Shown here in pieces: positions 12,060 to 24,451 of a stretch of 64,000 nucleotides of DNA. Position 1 is the stretch's first letter. Each line of letters opens with the position of its first letter. The DNA lies in assembly GCA_021234155.1 (NCBI GenBank), contig JAJEKV010000012.1, forward strand, positions 1,495,062 to 1,559,061, in the 5' to 3' direction. This DNA is from Isoetes taiwanensis (lineage: Eukaryota > Streptophyta > Lycopodiopsida > Isoetales > Isoetaceae). A model generated the notes under the pieces. That model saw only the letters and a program-made list of their open reading frames with translations, made no database searches and was not told the origin of the DNA. The position numbers were made by a program, and so were the translations under genes.

Positions 12060-12905
12060 AATAGTCTAAAAGGTATTTGATGGAGATATTGGCTTCCAAG
12101 CGTGGAAGGCCAAGATCACTATGAGCCCTCAAAGTTGACAAACTATGGGATTTAGTTGATCCATCCAGAGTAAGGGAATCACCACTCAAATCTAAGGTGA
12201 AGGTGGAAGCATCAGCATCTGAGGAGACTAAGGGAGATCAAGTTTCAGATGACGAAAGGGAAGAGATTGCCAAAGCTATAATCATGGCGAAGCTGGGAGG
12301 TGATATTGTGCTTGAAATTCAGCACAAGCCAGCCAGAGAAATATGGAAGTACCTCTTGAAAAGGTATGAGGAGAAGAGCGTCAACCAGATTGACATCCAC
12401 GGAGATGAAATTTAACTGAGTTCAAAAAGGTGATGATTTGAGGCTTTGATCTGAAATCTTAGATTATTGTTGCATGATTTTGAAGGAGCTGGCGCATTAC
12501 GAGTGAAGCGGGAAGGTATTGGCCCTAAACGAGCATTTCAAATTTCATTTAAAGATCTTGCTATGTTAGTCAGAAGGACAACATCCACTCTGGATGAGGC
12601 AATAGAAGCGGTTAGGACAGAACTTGAACAAGAAGTTTTAATAAAACCAACCTCAGTAGAGGCAGAGGAGCACCCTGCAACCTTGTATGCAGGAGAGCCA
12701 AGTGGAGAAAAAGGTCGAGGCCGTGGCGAGAGGCGGAAGGAAGGTGGAAGGCAGAGATACAGTGCTACGGATGTGAAGAATTTGGGCACATCAAAGCAGA
12801 ATGTCCGAATCGAGGGAAGTGGAGCCGAGGACGCGGCCGTAGCTCATTTGGTCGTGGAAGAGGACGGTCTGTGGTGGCGGCGGGTTGGAGACGAGCGAGA
12901 CTAAA
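12060..12905 (+). pseudogene. Copia gag remnant with CCHC zinc knuckle
   Basis: The Gag capsid/nucleocapsid region is spread over several frames. The segment near 12197-12415 carries the capsid-like part (KPAREIWKYLLKRYEEKS). A zinc knuckle CYGCEEFGHIKAEC (C-X2-C-X4-H-X4-C) lies at about 12763-12804 in a different frame from the flanking open segments, followed by an Arg/Gly-rich tail. Stops and shifts between these parts make it non-functional. Confidence 0.8.
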
Positions 12906-13019
12906 GCCAACCGCGGGGAGTTCTTACAGAAGAGGAAGTAAGTACTAGTGAATCCATTTCTAATACTAAGCATTGCATCTCAAAAGTTAATGTTGAGAGG
13001 AAAATTTTGGACAAAACTA

Positions 13020-14195
13020 ATCGTTATTTGTAGATTACGGGTGAAGTCTCCATAGTAAGCTTCGCTGATATGCTAAAGTGCATTAAGCCAAGTGTGGATT
13101 GCAAGGTACATTTCGGATGGGCAATGGAGCGATCTGAGAGGGTGCTTGGAAAAGGAAATTTGCACATTTTAGTTAAAGGCAAGAATGTTTTGAATTTACG
13201 AGATACATTATTTGTGCTTGGGGGATGCTTTTTTAATTTAATTTCTGTGGCCAATCTAATTAGATAATGGATATGATTTATTTTTCCATAAGTATGGGTG
13301 TAAATTCATTAGAGAAGGCATTAAGTTATTTGAGCACGAGAAAGAAGAGGAAATCTGTTTGAATTAGACATCAATGATACTGTCAATAAGGTATCTCCCC
13401 TCGATAGTATAAGGCTCTGGCATTTAAGGTTAGCGCATGTCAACCATAACAACATTAAAATAGCAAAAAGCACAATCTTTTGGATGAGCTTGACTATGAG
13501 GATAGTGAGATTGATGATGTGTGTGAAGCACGCATGCTAGGAAAGCAAAAGCAGTGGCATTTAGAAATAAGGGAAGAAGAAAGGTTGCTTGAACTAGTGC
13601 ATTCGGATGTGTGTGGGCCCATGCAAGTTGAGAGTAGAGGAGCAAAATCTTACTTTGCTACTTTTATTGATGATTATAGTAGACGTACTAAATGTTACTT
13701 TTTGAAAACCAAGGATCAAGTGTTTGATGCATTTAGGTTATATACTGCGGAAGTTGAAAGGGAGACATCACTGAAAATTAAATGTCTAAGCTCTGACCTT
13801 GGTGGAGAGTATAGATCATCTGAGTTTTGTAGGTACTGTCAAGAGCGAGGGATACGGGAGGCATTTACTGCGTATATACACCACTTAACAAAATGGTATA
13901 GCGTAGAGCATAAAAATCTCAGCACCATCATGGATGCGGCTAGATCTATGCCTCAAGCATCACGGTTTTAGAACAATTTGTGGGGAGAGGCCGCCTTGGT
14001 ACATGTTATATTGAGAATAAGGCTACAAACGATTTCTTTGTAAAAGGTGGAGTACCAGAAGAGTATTGGACAGGAAGAAAGCAATCTGTGAGACGATTTA
14101 GAGTATATGGATGCCTTGCCTATATGATGGTGCGGGAAGAGTTAAGGAGAAAACTGGATGATCGGAGCATGTGTACTTTTTCTAGTGGGTTATGA
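13020..14195 (+). pseudogene. Copia protease and integrase remnant
   Basis: 13022-13267 resembles the end of a Copia aspartic protease (...DTLFVLGGCFFNLISV). A GAG-pre-integrase-like segment (LWHLRLAH) is near 13420. The integrase core follows at 13480-13971: HSDVCGP and, further on, SSDLGGEY match the first two acidic positions of the D-D-E triad, and VEHKN aligns with the third. The frame breaks several times before and after this core, so the protein cannot be made in one piece. Confidence 0.85.
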
Positions 14196-14547
14196 TGAAG
14201 CGGAGACAAATGGTTCTGAACTATATGAACAGTTACGCAAAGTCTATGTTAGTAGAGATGTTGTATTCAATGAAAATATTTTATATAAGGACAGGAAAGG
14301 CCTAAGTCAGCATGAAGCAAATGAATGGATACCAGCCGAATATTTGGAGAATGATCAAGCAGATCAAGCAGATAATGAGGAAGAGACAAAGGGCAATGAG
14401 GTCTATGTAGAATCGGAAAGTGAAGAAGATGTAGAATCAATCTTTGGTGAGGGAAGCATTACATGAGACCGGGATGAGGTGTATGAGGTCATAGGGTCCA
14501 GATAGTGCATCTCATGAGCGGGGCAATAGAGCCAGAAGAGGTGCGCC

Positions 14548-16326
14548 ATGAACCAGAAACCGAGCCAGAGGAGGTGCATGAGGTTGTTAACACCGATAGT
14601 GCACCAGAAGCTGGACATCGAGAGAGAAGGTGATAGGAGAACTCGACGTAGCGATGCTGAACGCCTAAAGGCTGAGATTCCATTTGATACAAGTTTATAT
14701 GGTAGGGAAAGTAGTGGCAAGACAACTAGACCAAGGAAGCCTAGAATTTTGTCTTGTATAGTGGAACCAGAGACAGTGGAACAGGCCTTGGGAGGGAAGA
14801 ATGCAGAACAATGGAAGGAGGCCATGCAGAATGAGCTGGATTCGTTTAGAAGAACAGGCACTTATGAACTCGTATCGCGACCGAAGGATAAGAACGTTGT
14901 GGGAAGCAAGTGGATCTTTAAAATTAAAAGAAAAGCAGATGGATCGATAGAACGGTATAAGGCAAGATTGGTTGCAAAGGGGTATACTCAAGAAGAAGGT
15001 GTGGACTATAAGGATACCTTCTCGCCTATAGTCAAAGTGACTAGCCTGAGGGCACTCCTTGCAATTGCGGTACAGAGTGATATGGAGATAAACCATATGG
15101 ATGTTAAAACTGCTTTCCTGAATGGAGATTTGGATGAAGAAATTTACATGGAGCAGCCACAGGGCTATGAACAAGGGCAGAACATGGTGTGCAAGTTAAA
15201 AAAGGCAGTTTACGGACTTAGGCAAGCAGCCAGGCAATGGTATTTGTGCATGAACAATTTCACACTTTGCGGGATTTACAAAAATTAAAAACGGAGGGGA
15301 ATTTATACATGAAGAGAAATGGGGGACGATGTCTAATTATGGCCCTTTATGTGGATGATTGCGTCATTGTGAGCGATGATGAAGGGTTACTAGAGAATTG
15401 CAAAGCATTGTTGAATGGCCGATTTCAAATGACAGATTTAGGAAAATTGGAGAAATTACTGGGAATGGAAGTTCGAAGGGACAGAAAGAAAGGATTGCTT
15501 TACCTTACACAGGAACAAAATATTAAAGGGGTATTAGCTAGATTCAGAATGCTCGAATGTAACCCGACGAAAACACCCATAGCCTCAGGAGTAAAAATAT
15601 GTGGAGACATGTGTCCTAGGACTTTAAAGGAAGTCAAGGAAATGAAAGCCAAGCCTTACAGATCACTGATTGGTTGCTTCAACGTACATTGCGAATTATC
15701 TGTGACCGGACATTATGTATGCAGTCAATTTACTTAGTAGATTTTGCAATAATCCTGGAATTCAGCATTGGATGGCAGCAAAAAGAGTTCTCAGGTATTT
15801 AAAGGGGACAACGACACACGGGGTTTGTTTTTCAAAGGGAACAGAGAACAAGCTGATTGGTTATGCAGACGCGGATTGGGGAGGAGATATTGATGACAGA
15901 AAATCCACATCTGGCTATCTGTGCAAGCTCGGGAATGCAGCAATATCATGGGCAAGTAAAAAACAAGAATGTGTCGCTAAATCTAGTGCAGAAGCAGAGT
16001 ATGTGGCAGTATCCATGGCGGCTTCAGAAATAATCTGGCTACGTAGAATGCTTCAGGAACTAGGGAATTCGTCAACTGAAGCTACCGTGTTGTACTGCGA
16101 TAATAAAAGTGGAGTTGCTATGACTAAAAATCCAATCCATCATTCCCGGACCAAGCACATTGATATACATCATCACTTCATACGGGATGAAGTGGAAAAA
16201 GGGGAGATCAATGTAATGCATATTTCCACCAAATTGCAACAAGCGGATATGCTGACAAAGGCTCTTTCTGAGCCTAAACTGGTGGCAGCAAAGAATTTGG
16301 TTGGAGTTATTGACAATAAAGGCTAA
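14548..16326 (+). pseudogene. Copia reverse transcriptase and RNase H remnant
   Basis: Copia-type RT is clear: KWIFKIKRKADGSIERYKAR, then HMDVKTAFLNGDLDEEIYM in 14548-15288, the YVDD catalytic motif at about 15348-15359 in the next open segment (15237-15737), and RNase H in a third frame (15715-16326) with YADADWGGD, SSAEAEYVA and DNKSG. The stops near 15288 and 15737 mark two frameshifts. The RNase H segment ends in TAA immediately before the polypurine tract. Confidence 0.9.
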
Positions 16327-16336
16327 TGGGGGAGTT
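16327..16336 (+). other. Polypurine tract of the Copia element
   Basis: The purine-rich run TGGGGGAG lies directly before the TGTTGG start of the 3' LTR, the standard site for plus-strand priming. Confidence 0.75.
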
Positions 16337-16359
16337 TGTTGGTATTAGCCTTTATAGTA
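16337..16359 (+). repeat. 3' LTR, left piece
   Basis: TGTTGGTATTAG... to TATAGTA matches the first 23 bp of the 5' LTR with one mismatch, then homology stops abruptly. The rest of the LTR resumes near 19888. Confidence 0.8.
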
Positions 16360-16407
16360 CAAGAAATTTATCGCGGCGGCCAAGGCCGCCGCGAACATTT
16401 CTTTTGT
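16359..16407. repeat. 49-nt hairpin at the insertion edge
   Basis: The arms ACAAGAAATTTATCGCGGCGGCC-type and GGCCGCCGCGAACATTTCTT-type are near-complementary over about 23 bp, with a 2-nt loop at 16382-16383. The GC-rich core GGCGGCC AA GGCCGCC stands out in AT-rich DNA. Confidence 0.7.
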
Positions 16408-17607
16408 TCGACTCAGCTCAAAAGACATTGGGTGTAAAAGATACTCGGTGTGAAAGAAGAAGAGCCCAAATTATTAGCGACAAAATCAAGCAGGTCGTTA
16501 TATAATGTGCTCCCCACGTATCTTAGGGCAACTCTTGTATAGTTGTCCTATGTACATTGGACATTTTTATTTCATCATTTTGTTACCGTTATATAATGTG
16601 CTCCCCACGTATCTTAGGGCACATTTTTATTCATTATTTTGTTACTTGTACATTGGACATTTTTATTTCATTATTTGTTACCGTCATTTGTTATATATTG
16701 TTCCGTGGTTGTACAAAAATGCAGAGTTGGGAAAGAGGGGGGTGCAGATAAAACTCTAGGTATAGATGTTTCAAGAGTTTACATTGTAAACGAAAACGAG
16801 AGAGAGGCCAGGTTTTTATAGTCCGGTGTTTTCATTGGTTATAGTGGCATAACTTGAAGTTGGAGCAAAGGAAGGCGGGAGAGTGGTGAAGTAGTGTAGG
16901 TTAGCTATGATGAACCCAACTTCATATGGTATGAATTTTGATGCATGCACAATTCTAAAGTACATATTGTGAACTTGGCTACTTTTAATAGGCCTTTAAT
17001 GGGAAGCTTCGCAATGTTCTTTAAATCACCTAGCTAGTAGCCTTAAAGTATAAGAATTTGTGGTGCCTAGTAATTGGCTCTTAATGGGACATTTTAAAAT
17101 GTTTTATTATTCACCTAGCTAGCCCCGAAAAAGGATAAGAATTTTTTAGCATGAAAGATTTGAGAATGGTTTTTAATGTACGTGGTTAATGTCCCTAAAG
17201 AACAAAATATTCTCATTGGTGTTAATGCTTAACATTAGGTGTGAAAGTTTCTCATAACATTGTTTATTGTCAAGGAGCAAGTTTTTGGACCTTTCGAATT
17301 GTGTGAACGTACTTTCATGCCTTATGTCTTGGCTAATTTGCATAGTTGAACGATGTAGTTTTTGCACTAAAATGCACTTCAAAATGCACTTGCACCTAGC
17401 CTTAGATTGTCTTCGCAAGTCTTTATATCGACATTTCCATCAATGACCATTTGCGTGAAACAAAAAACGTGAAAGAAAAATCTAATGGGAGTCTATAAAT
17501 TAAAAAATATCCTTGAAGTATTTGAAAGTATTGAATTTCGATGGTTGGGCATTGTTGTTTTCGCATTTCCTCCGTAATAAGTGGTAATAAGTGATGTATC
17601 TTAAAAT

Positions 17608-17670
17608 GCATTTGCATTTATTTGCATTTGCATTTACGCATTTGCATTTGCATTTGTTGCATTTGCATTT
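17608..17670. repeat. (CATTTG)n microsatellite
   Basis: Imperfect hexanucleotide repeat, roughly nine CATTTG units with a few insertions. It lies within the insertion in the 3' LTR. Confidence 0.8.
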
Positions 17671-19199
17671 CTAGCTATAAATTGCTAGAGTCTAAACATA
17701 GATTTATTCGAAGAGAGTAAATTCCTTCGAGTTGAGTGTCTAGCAAACAATACTGAATAGTTAATATTGCAGACACAATGAAAAAAGGAATGCAAAAACA
17801 AACATGTACCTTCACACATGTAGGAGGCGGCAAATGAACATGTACTCATTGCAAAGTAATTGATGGCGTAGCAATCATCCGGTGAGTTTTGCAATTCATA
17901 ATCAAAGCTGGAGTAGAAGGCTGGCGGTGCAAAATCTCATTGATATTGACTTCTTCCTTCCTAGCGGACATGGTTTCAAATTCTTTATAGACTCAAGAGA
18001 TACATAAATCTAAAGACCTCTAACTTTGCTATTTTTTCTCATTACATTAAATATGCATAAAAGTTTTGCTCCATCCATGAAGGACTTGTCTAGAATGTTT
18101 CAAGATTTACACACTTGGAAACTTAAAGATAATTTACAACTAAAGTCTATCGCCTTGCACTAGCTAAAGGATTTCTAAGTGCATAAGCTGCGGAATGCCA
18201 TCTAAAACTCTTGCATATACTTCAAATCTTGGGGAAGGTGGTTTGCATCTATTTACGCTAAAGATAATGCCATTGAAAATCTGTGATTTCTCATCTTCAC
18301 AAGCATTAGTGTGGATTTCGAGCCTAAGTACTGTTTTGGGCATGATTTACAATGAAGGCGCCTAATCCACCAATTTTGAGCGACAATAGAACCATCGGAA
18401 CAAATATATGACTTTAGCAATCATATTGTGTAGCTCTCCATTTGAATTGAGAATACACACGGTAGCACATACCCAATAAGACCCAACATCTCCTAGTATA
18501 ATCTAGAACAGATCAAATTACAAACATATGAAATGCTTACCTTTGAAATGGCAAAGCCCAACCTCTGGTTGATGCATCAACTGCTTGCATGCTTTTGAAG
18601 CATTCTGCTGCAAAGCTAACTTCTCCTTGTGCGCATACCTCTGTGCATATAGTGTAGTCATTGTACTTCCAAATGGTCATTTCTGTAATTATGTTGCCAC
18701 TATACCACGGACTTTTTGCATGTTCCTTTAACCAGAGACTTGAAGCTTCAAAGGGCTGCATTAGCATGATCATTTGTTCTTGATCTCAGGCACATCTTCA
18801 TACTTGCTACTCCAAGCTACAACATATTCTAAATAATATATCGACATTGTTTATATGCATTGGGCATGCCCACACATGGACTAATTGTCTGCTTGAGCAA
18901 GACATCAGCCATGCATATACAATGAGAAATTGTTGAAATAGATATTATGATCTGCTCTCAATGGATTAAAGTAGAACACCTTGTTGGTGTTGGCGGTAAT
19001 TGCACTCCATGGCAATATAGCTCAACTTCTTTGAACTACCCACGACACTGGAAAACATGAAATCATTAAAGAAAAACATATTTATGCCTAGAAAAATTGC
19101 TGCTATACATTGGCATATCAAGATCACTCTTATAAAAACATTAACTGGCCCATTTGATCCCTCTACAACCTGGTAAAAGTGCTACTCGATCTCTGAATG

Positions 19200-19626
19200 A
19201 CTAATTGACTGGCCACCAAACTACTGCTTAAAGCAAATCGAGATTTCCATGATTTTCATGAGACAATGCAGCAAAGACCATAAAGCTCTGCCACAAGACG
19301 AATTTTACCTATGAAATCTAAAAGGTTCTACAATTCCTCAGCAGTTGGGTAAGATACATTCTTTCTTTCGAAGCCAACCTCCTGTTTGCCAATAACCTCA
19401 ATCCCTGGCCTAGTAAAACACAGTTCCTATTAACATCAGCAGATAAGGAGGAGAAGCACATAACCTTCAGCACGAGTATACCTTTTCCAAGTCCGCAGGA
19501 GATACCTGCCACTGCGATCCTAACTCGATGAAGCCACTGGCAACAGACATTAGACTCTGTACCAATCACAACCGATGCCGTAGAAAGATCACATCGCCGC
19601 TCAAAGGGAGATGCATGGCGTTTCAT
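19200..19626 (-). pseudogene. Possible captured gene fragment of unknown function
   Basis: ATG at 19624-19626 opens an exon-like frame (MKRHASPFERRC... to ...VAGISCGLGKG) ending at a GTATAC donor near 19487. A second exon-like segment (about 19321-19411, EVIGKQEVGFERKNV then YPTAEEL) has an in-frame TAG near its end before another possible donor. A TATATAAA box lies just upstream of the ATG. The splice context and composition suggest a real plant gene 5' end, now carrying a stop, inside the insertion. I do not recognise the family; it could also be chance. Confidence 0.35.
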
Positions 19627-19651
19627 TCAAAGAAAAGAGAAGAAAAAAAAT

Positions 19652-19662
19652 TTAGGTTTATA
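19652..19662 (-). promoter_or_regulatory. TATA-box-like sequence upstream of the gene fragment
   Basis: CTATATAAACC on the minus strand, about 26 bp before the ATG at 19626, followed by a pyrimidine-rich stretch. The distance is short for a 5' UTR but possible. Confidence 0.3.
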
Positions 19663-19887
19663 TAGAATCACAAGCTTTGCTTTGAAGAAAAGTTTTTCAT
19701 CAGCGACTAGCGCCAGAGACTGACTAGAAAGCGGCTCGATCATGAATCCATCTTTGTAGCTCAAAATCCCGCTTGCCGGCCCAAAGCTTCTCAACTCAAA
19801 TCAACACCTCGCAAAATCCACGGCCAAGATACGTGCCCCGGTGACACGAATATTCCAATATGCTATTGTATAACAATTATACATGTT

Positions 19888-20273
19888 TAGAAAACCCAAA
19901 AACCGTGTGAAGTCAAAGAGCCGTGAACGTGTACACGTGGGCAGTAATTACAAAGCGGTGGACGTGTGACAGGAGAATATAACAGAGAAAAGGAACAGAC
20001 AGAGGAGTGGCTTTTGGGGCTCGAAATCGATGGCGAAAGGAGGAGTTAAGGCCGACGGGGCCTTGATGGAAGCGGATTAGGATACCCATAGAGAAGGCGA
20101 AACAAGTAAAGGCGTGTCTTTGGAGCAGGCCCCGGAGGGCCACTCTTACGATGACGAAGATCAGTCCGGGAAAGCCCAGTTGAAGCGGATTGGAGCGAAA
20201 TCAGCAAGACTCTGTTATAAGGTGAGCTTGGGCTGTCGGAGTAGAATACCTTGTATTTGAAGAAGACTCAACA
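19888..20273 (+). repeat. 3' LTR, right piece
   Basis: Matches the 5' LTR from about 11634 to its end, including the shared terminus GGGCTGTCGGAGTAGAATAC followed by CTTGTATTTGAAGAAGACTC and AACA. Together with 16337-16359 it makes a complete LTR of about 409 bp. TAAAA follows. Confidence 0.88.
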
Positions 20274-20278
20274 TAAAA

Positions 20279-23200
20279 TGTCTGGCAAATTTGTTATATA
20301 GAAGTTCAAAGAGTGGATATTTTCCTTATCATCAGCAAAATTTGATCTCAATCATATCACTGTACAAGTACGAAAAGAAAATTTGTGCATGCCGAAACTT
20401 TCGGTTTATAGAGCAAAAGAACCAACTTTGAGAAAAATGGAGGGATGAATGACAGATCAACAAACACAACTTTGATAGCCCAGCTAGACTATTTCTAGTA
20501 TAAAATTCCAACCCACTTGTGACCAACGACATTCCCATCATTGGCTTGAGCCTTGAAGATTGGAGCTTGAACATGTACATCTTAGCCACTAGTATACAAT
20601 TCTTTACAAGACTGATCCTTACAAAGACTTAACTTCGAAGTCGGACGGCACTGTGGAGCTCATGTAGGTCATAAATAGCTAAAAATACCTATGGAAGTCT
20701 TTTTACGCCATGGCTTCACGCCATAGACACGTTTTTGCCGATTACCCAATTTACTTGATAATCAACACCCAAGATCGTCTTTAAGCTCTAAACCAAGAAG
20801 CTGGTCTTCAAGCTGCTTGAAAGTCGCGAAGAACCCTTCTTGCCGAGACCTAAAACCCAAAAATTTCAAGCTCGAAAGTAGAAGAAAAGCAAGCTGTTTG
20901 CATTTAATTACTTGCTAAACAACACATGAAATCAAAATCCAAAAAGCTCATGTTTCATACGGACCCACCGGATCGGACACCGGCTATGGGTATCTTCGCG
21001 AGGCGGGAACATGGCGAGGCGGGCTTCTACTACGTGTGCGGTTAAGCGTCTTGCATAATGGCCCCAATCCTTTGGGTCCACCTCCTAAACAAAAAGAAGG
21101 CAAGCGTAGCAAACCAAGTAAGGCCACGCAAATTAGGTGGACTTGTGTGCATCTTAAGTAATAAATTCAACCCCAAAATCCACAGGGTTTATTACGGAAG
21201 CCACCACACAAAAATCATGGAAGCCAATCTAAAGCGAGACCACGTAAGCGTCCTTAAAAAAATTTTAAGGTCGAGAAAAAAGAAAGGTTCAAAACCCTAA
21301 TACAAAAATGCTTTCGAGCTTTGCATGCGAGGGAATGAAATAGGAAAATGAAGGGGTAGACCATTACAACATGGATTTTTTCGATAATACAACGGCGCAC
21401 TCTAGAAGTACTAATTAGTACGACTCATTCAATACTGATCGCCAAATCATATGAAAACCATGTTAAAAGTGTATAAAAATACGAAAAATAACCCTGTTAT
21501 TTTGCTACATATTCTAACCTTGTCGGCCTTAAGCCCCTTTAGGGCGCCTCACATGTCCCGATCAAGCAAGTTTTTGCGGGCGTCAAGCCGTTCGAGGCGC
21601 TTCCGGTGTAAGCTGCTCGGCGAGTTCGGTGACGAAACGACTCAAACGTCAAACCGGCCATCTCAGATGAACTACATGTGAATACCTAAAAATTTACATG
21701 TGAGGCGCCTCTTAGGGCTGTTTCTTTTGCCCATTCTTGCCTATCCTAACCTATTCCAATGTGGTCCGGCATCTCACCTCTTCTGATTATTGCACAGCCC
21801 CCACGCGGCCACGCTTTCCTCACCCCAAAACCTTCTAGAAATAAAACCAAAAAAAAAAAAAACCCACAAACACCAAACCACATTTACTGACATCAACAAA
21901 ATACGGTTTAAGCATACAAATACCCCCAACCATAGCAATCCATATATAATACCCTGGCCTTTCAATAATTGCAGAAGATAATAGCAGTTGACAATCCTCT
22001 GCAACAAAATTTAGTGGTAGAAAGGAAAAATCAAATAATCGTAGACACAATTGTCTTAATGGAAGATGCCCCATAGGTTTTGCTCTGAAGCTACGTATTC
22101 TTCAGTTTGCTCATTGAACAGAGATGGCAAAACACCACATGATATTTATTATGGAAGGCGGCCCACAATTCAGCATTTGAAAAAGTCACAAAGGATGAAG
22201 ATGAAGATGGTGGTATAACTAAAATGAACAGCAAAAAGAAGAATGAACCTCCAGCCAAAAATAGGCAGAAAATCACAAAGACAAGGTCAAAACTATTATA
22301 GAATACCTTTTAAGCAAAACAATTCTCAAAAAAGTACCTCCTCCCCGAAATTCATGAGTCATAAAGACCTTTTACGCACAGTTTGGACCAATTTTAAACG
22401 ACAATTTAGCATCTAAAGATCAGAATAAACAACTAGCGGAATATAATTCTTTAAAAAATGCGAAGTTTCAGAGATTCTGCTGCATGAAATCTATATATGA
22501 TGACATCAGCCAATGAGAAGATCACATTAGGATGACTTCTCATTGGAGAATTCTTGGATATCAAGCAGCTGTATTAGTGACTTAGAAGTCCCTATGTATA
22601 TGATACGTGATCAATAGTGAAGATAGAGAGCACTGTCCTCCTTGCATGAAATCTGTGTTTAGGTTTTTCCCACCACAAAACTCTGTCAAGCTGTATGCAA
22701 AATACACATATATCAATCTGGATTCATAAAAAAGAGTCTTTCACAGATCTTGATAAAAAACTCTCAATCTTTACTCTCTTCTTTTTCTCCTAAATGCTTG
22801 GGAACATAGTTGCATAGAACGGCGTTCTATGCCATCATAATGGCAGAACGTCATGTTGAGATAGCAACTGTGCTACTATACCGTGTACAGGATAAAAAAT
22901 TTGGATCTTTTGCTGTTGGCAAGAACGCCGTGCGGAATGGCTGTTCTGCCCCAAAACCTATCGTTCTCAGGGTAAAGAACGCCAAATTAAAAATTCCCAC
23001 CAAAATCGAACGCGGGTCTGACAGTTTGCTCCTGATTTTTTGGTAAGTATTTGCTCTCGCCTGCTATAATTGGACATGTGCGATTTGTTGGCACCAAGAC
23101 TTCTGCATCTGCATCTACTGTTCGAGTTTCAGCGCTTGCTAACATTTTATTAATACGAAAGCAAACCGGGCATTTTCTGCTATAAGCAAACTTATTTTGA

Positions 23201-23880
23201 CAAAATTCTATCAAAGAGCAAGGCAAACCGGGCCATTCCTACCATGAACAAGCTTGTTTCGGTAAGCTAGAGCAAACCCAATCATTTTCTCAGATCTTCT
23301 CAGATCTGTATATATTAGGATTCTATATATTAGCGTTAGGCTCATGGATTTCGATATTGAGTACATTTTATATATTTAGGCTTATTGCATAACAAAATCT
23401 CTGTACATCTATTTATTTATGATGAAAGAAGATAATGAAAGATATGCATTGTTTAACTATATTCAAGCTTTTTATACAGTTTAAGAGTTTGTTGTTACGA
23501 ATTAACATATTTGAAGGTTATGTTCTGAAAGATTTCAATGTTTCTAATCATTTTAACTAGTTTTTTAAACAATGTATTCCGTTCCATGCAAATGAGCTAG
23601 CCGTACCCGTTCCTTGAGGCTTGCCGTTCGTAAAACTAGTCCGTTCTATGCCAAGTATGATTGGGAACTCCTTCCAGCCTGCTTTCATCATGAAATGCGA
23701 CAGCATTTGCATGAAAATCTTTGTTCTAGGAAGCATCTCAAATCATTTTTTACCAGCGCAATGAGTACTAGCTTCACGTTTCTTTGCACATTTGCTATAT
23801 AGATACATTTGGGTGATAACTGAAATCCTAACATCTCCAGGAAATCCAGCTCACCTTGAAGCGTCCCAGCGCCACAGCGC
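20279..23880. other. 3.6 kb without a recognisable gene
   Basis: Mixed AT-rich spacer with a slightly GC-richer patch at 21520-21830. A perfect 10-bp-arm palindrome with a 1-nt centre (GCATAGAACG G CGTTCTATGC) lies at 22812-22832; similar GTTCTATGC words recur near 23645. No frame shows protein motifs. Confidence 0.45.
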
Positions 23881-23976
23881 CACTAAGACACTTTTGTTGA
23901 ACATAAGAACAACATGAGCAAGATGCACCACTGAGACACTTTTGTTGAATATAAGCACAACATGAGTGAGATGCAC
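23881..23976. repeat. Two-copy 48-bp tandem duplication
   Basis: Units 23881-23928 and 23929-23976 differ at only a few positions (both contain GACACTTTTGTTGAA). Located just downstream of the PPR gene. Confidence 0.85.
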
Positions 23977-24451
23977 AGAAACATGGTATACCAGTGCATG
24001 ACTTTTGCACCATGTCTGTGCTGCTTCTTACTGTTCCATATCTCGAGCCCTAGGGCAAGCTCCAATCTGCACGAGACATACACCCCGTTACTTAACAATA
24101 TTTAATAGGAACGGTTGTGATTGCTTACTTGATTTTCTGGATGTCTAGTGAAGGAGCCACAACTTAATATCCATCAAACTGGTATAGATTGACCGGTACT
24201 TTGAACTTGACCAATGATGCACAATGCATCCAAAACATTTTGCTGCACCTGAAAACTAATATGCCAGCTAGGTGTTCTATCATGCATGCATAACTTGCTG
24301 TAAGACCGGTACATTGCGACTACCATCTCCGTGCTTGTGGAAATGGAAGCGCAGAAACCAAGTTGGAGTACACTGACAATGTTCAAGTTAGATTTCTGCA
24401 TCTGCAAAATGAAATAAGCCAATATAAGTTTATTTAGTTCCCTTCTCAATG
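23977..24451. other. Downstream flank of the PPR gene
   Basis: No gene recognised; probably includes the PPR 3' UTR on the minus strand. A 93-codon minus-strand frame here (24174-24455) has no repeat or family motif. Confidence 0.35.

Larger units (their letters stand above)
16360..19887. mobile_element. About 3.5 kb inserted into the Copia 3' LTR
   Basis: Defined by the gap in LTR homology. It begins next to a 49-nt imperfect hairpin and contains a 94-bp tandem duplication (about 16494 and 16588, CCCCACGTATCTTAGGGCA shared), a CATTTG microsatellite, and a possible minus-strand gene fragment near its right end. No transposase, reverse transcriptase or clear terminal repeat was found, and the target duplication is uncertain (TAGTA against TTAGA). 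It may be a non-autonomous element that carries captured host DNA. Confidence 0.6.
11611..20273 (+). mobile_element. Copia LTR retrotransposon with TAAAA target duplication, 3' LTR split by a second insertion
   Basis: The element starts TGCTGGTATTAG at 11611 and ends ACTCAACA at 20273. TAAAA flanks it on both sides (11606-11610 and 20274-20278), the 5-bp target duplication expected for Copia. Inside, in order: 5' LTR, tRNA-Met primer site, gag, protease, integrase, reverse transcriptase, RNase H, polypurine tract, then the 3' LTR in two pieces separated by about 3.5 kb of foreign sequence. The integrase-before-RT order defines Copia. Multiple frameshifts show that it is no longer autonomous. 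Confidence 0.9.

Noticed and set aside
14403-15174. Two long minus-strand ORFs (152 and 159 codons)
   Set aside because: Antisense shadows of the Copia RT region, which has clear protein motifs on the plus strand.
16337-16860. Complete 3' LTR of the Copia element directly after RNase H
   Set aside because: Only the first 23 bp match the 5' LTR; the remaining LTR is found at 19888-20273, with the outer TAAAA duplication confirming it.
17608-17670. CRISPR-like regular repeats
   Set aside because: A simple hexanucleotide microsatellite in plant DNA, without spacers or cas genes.
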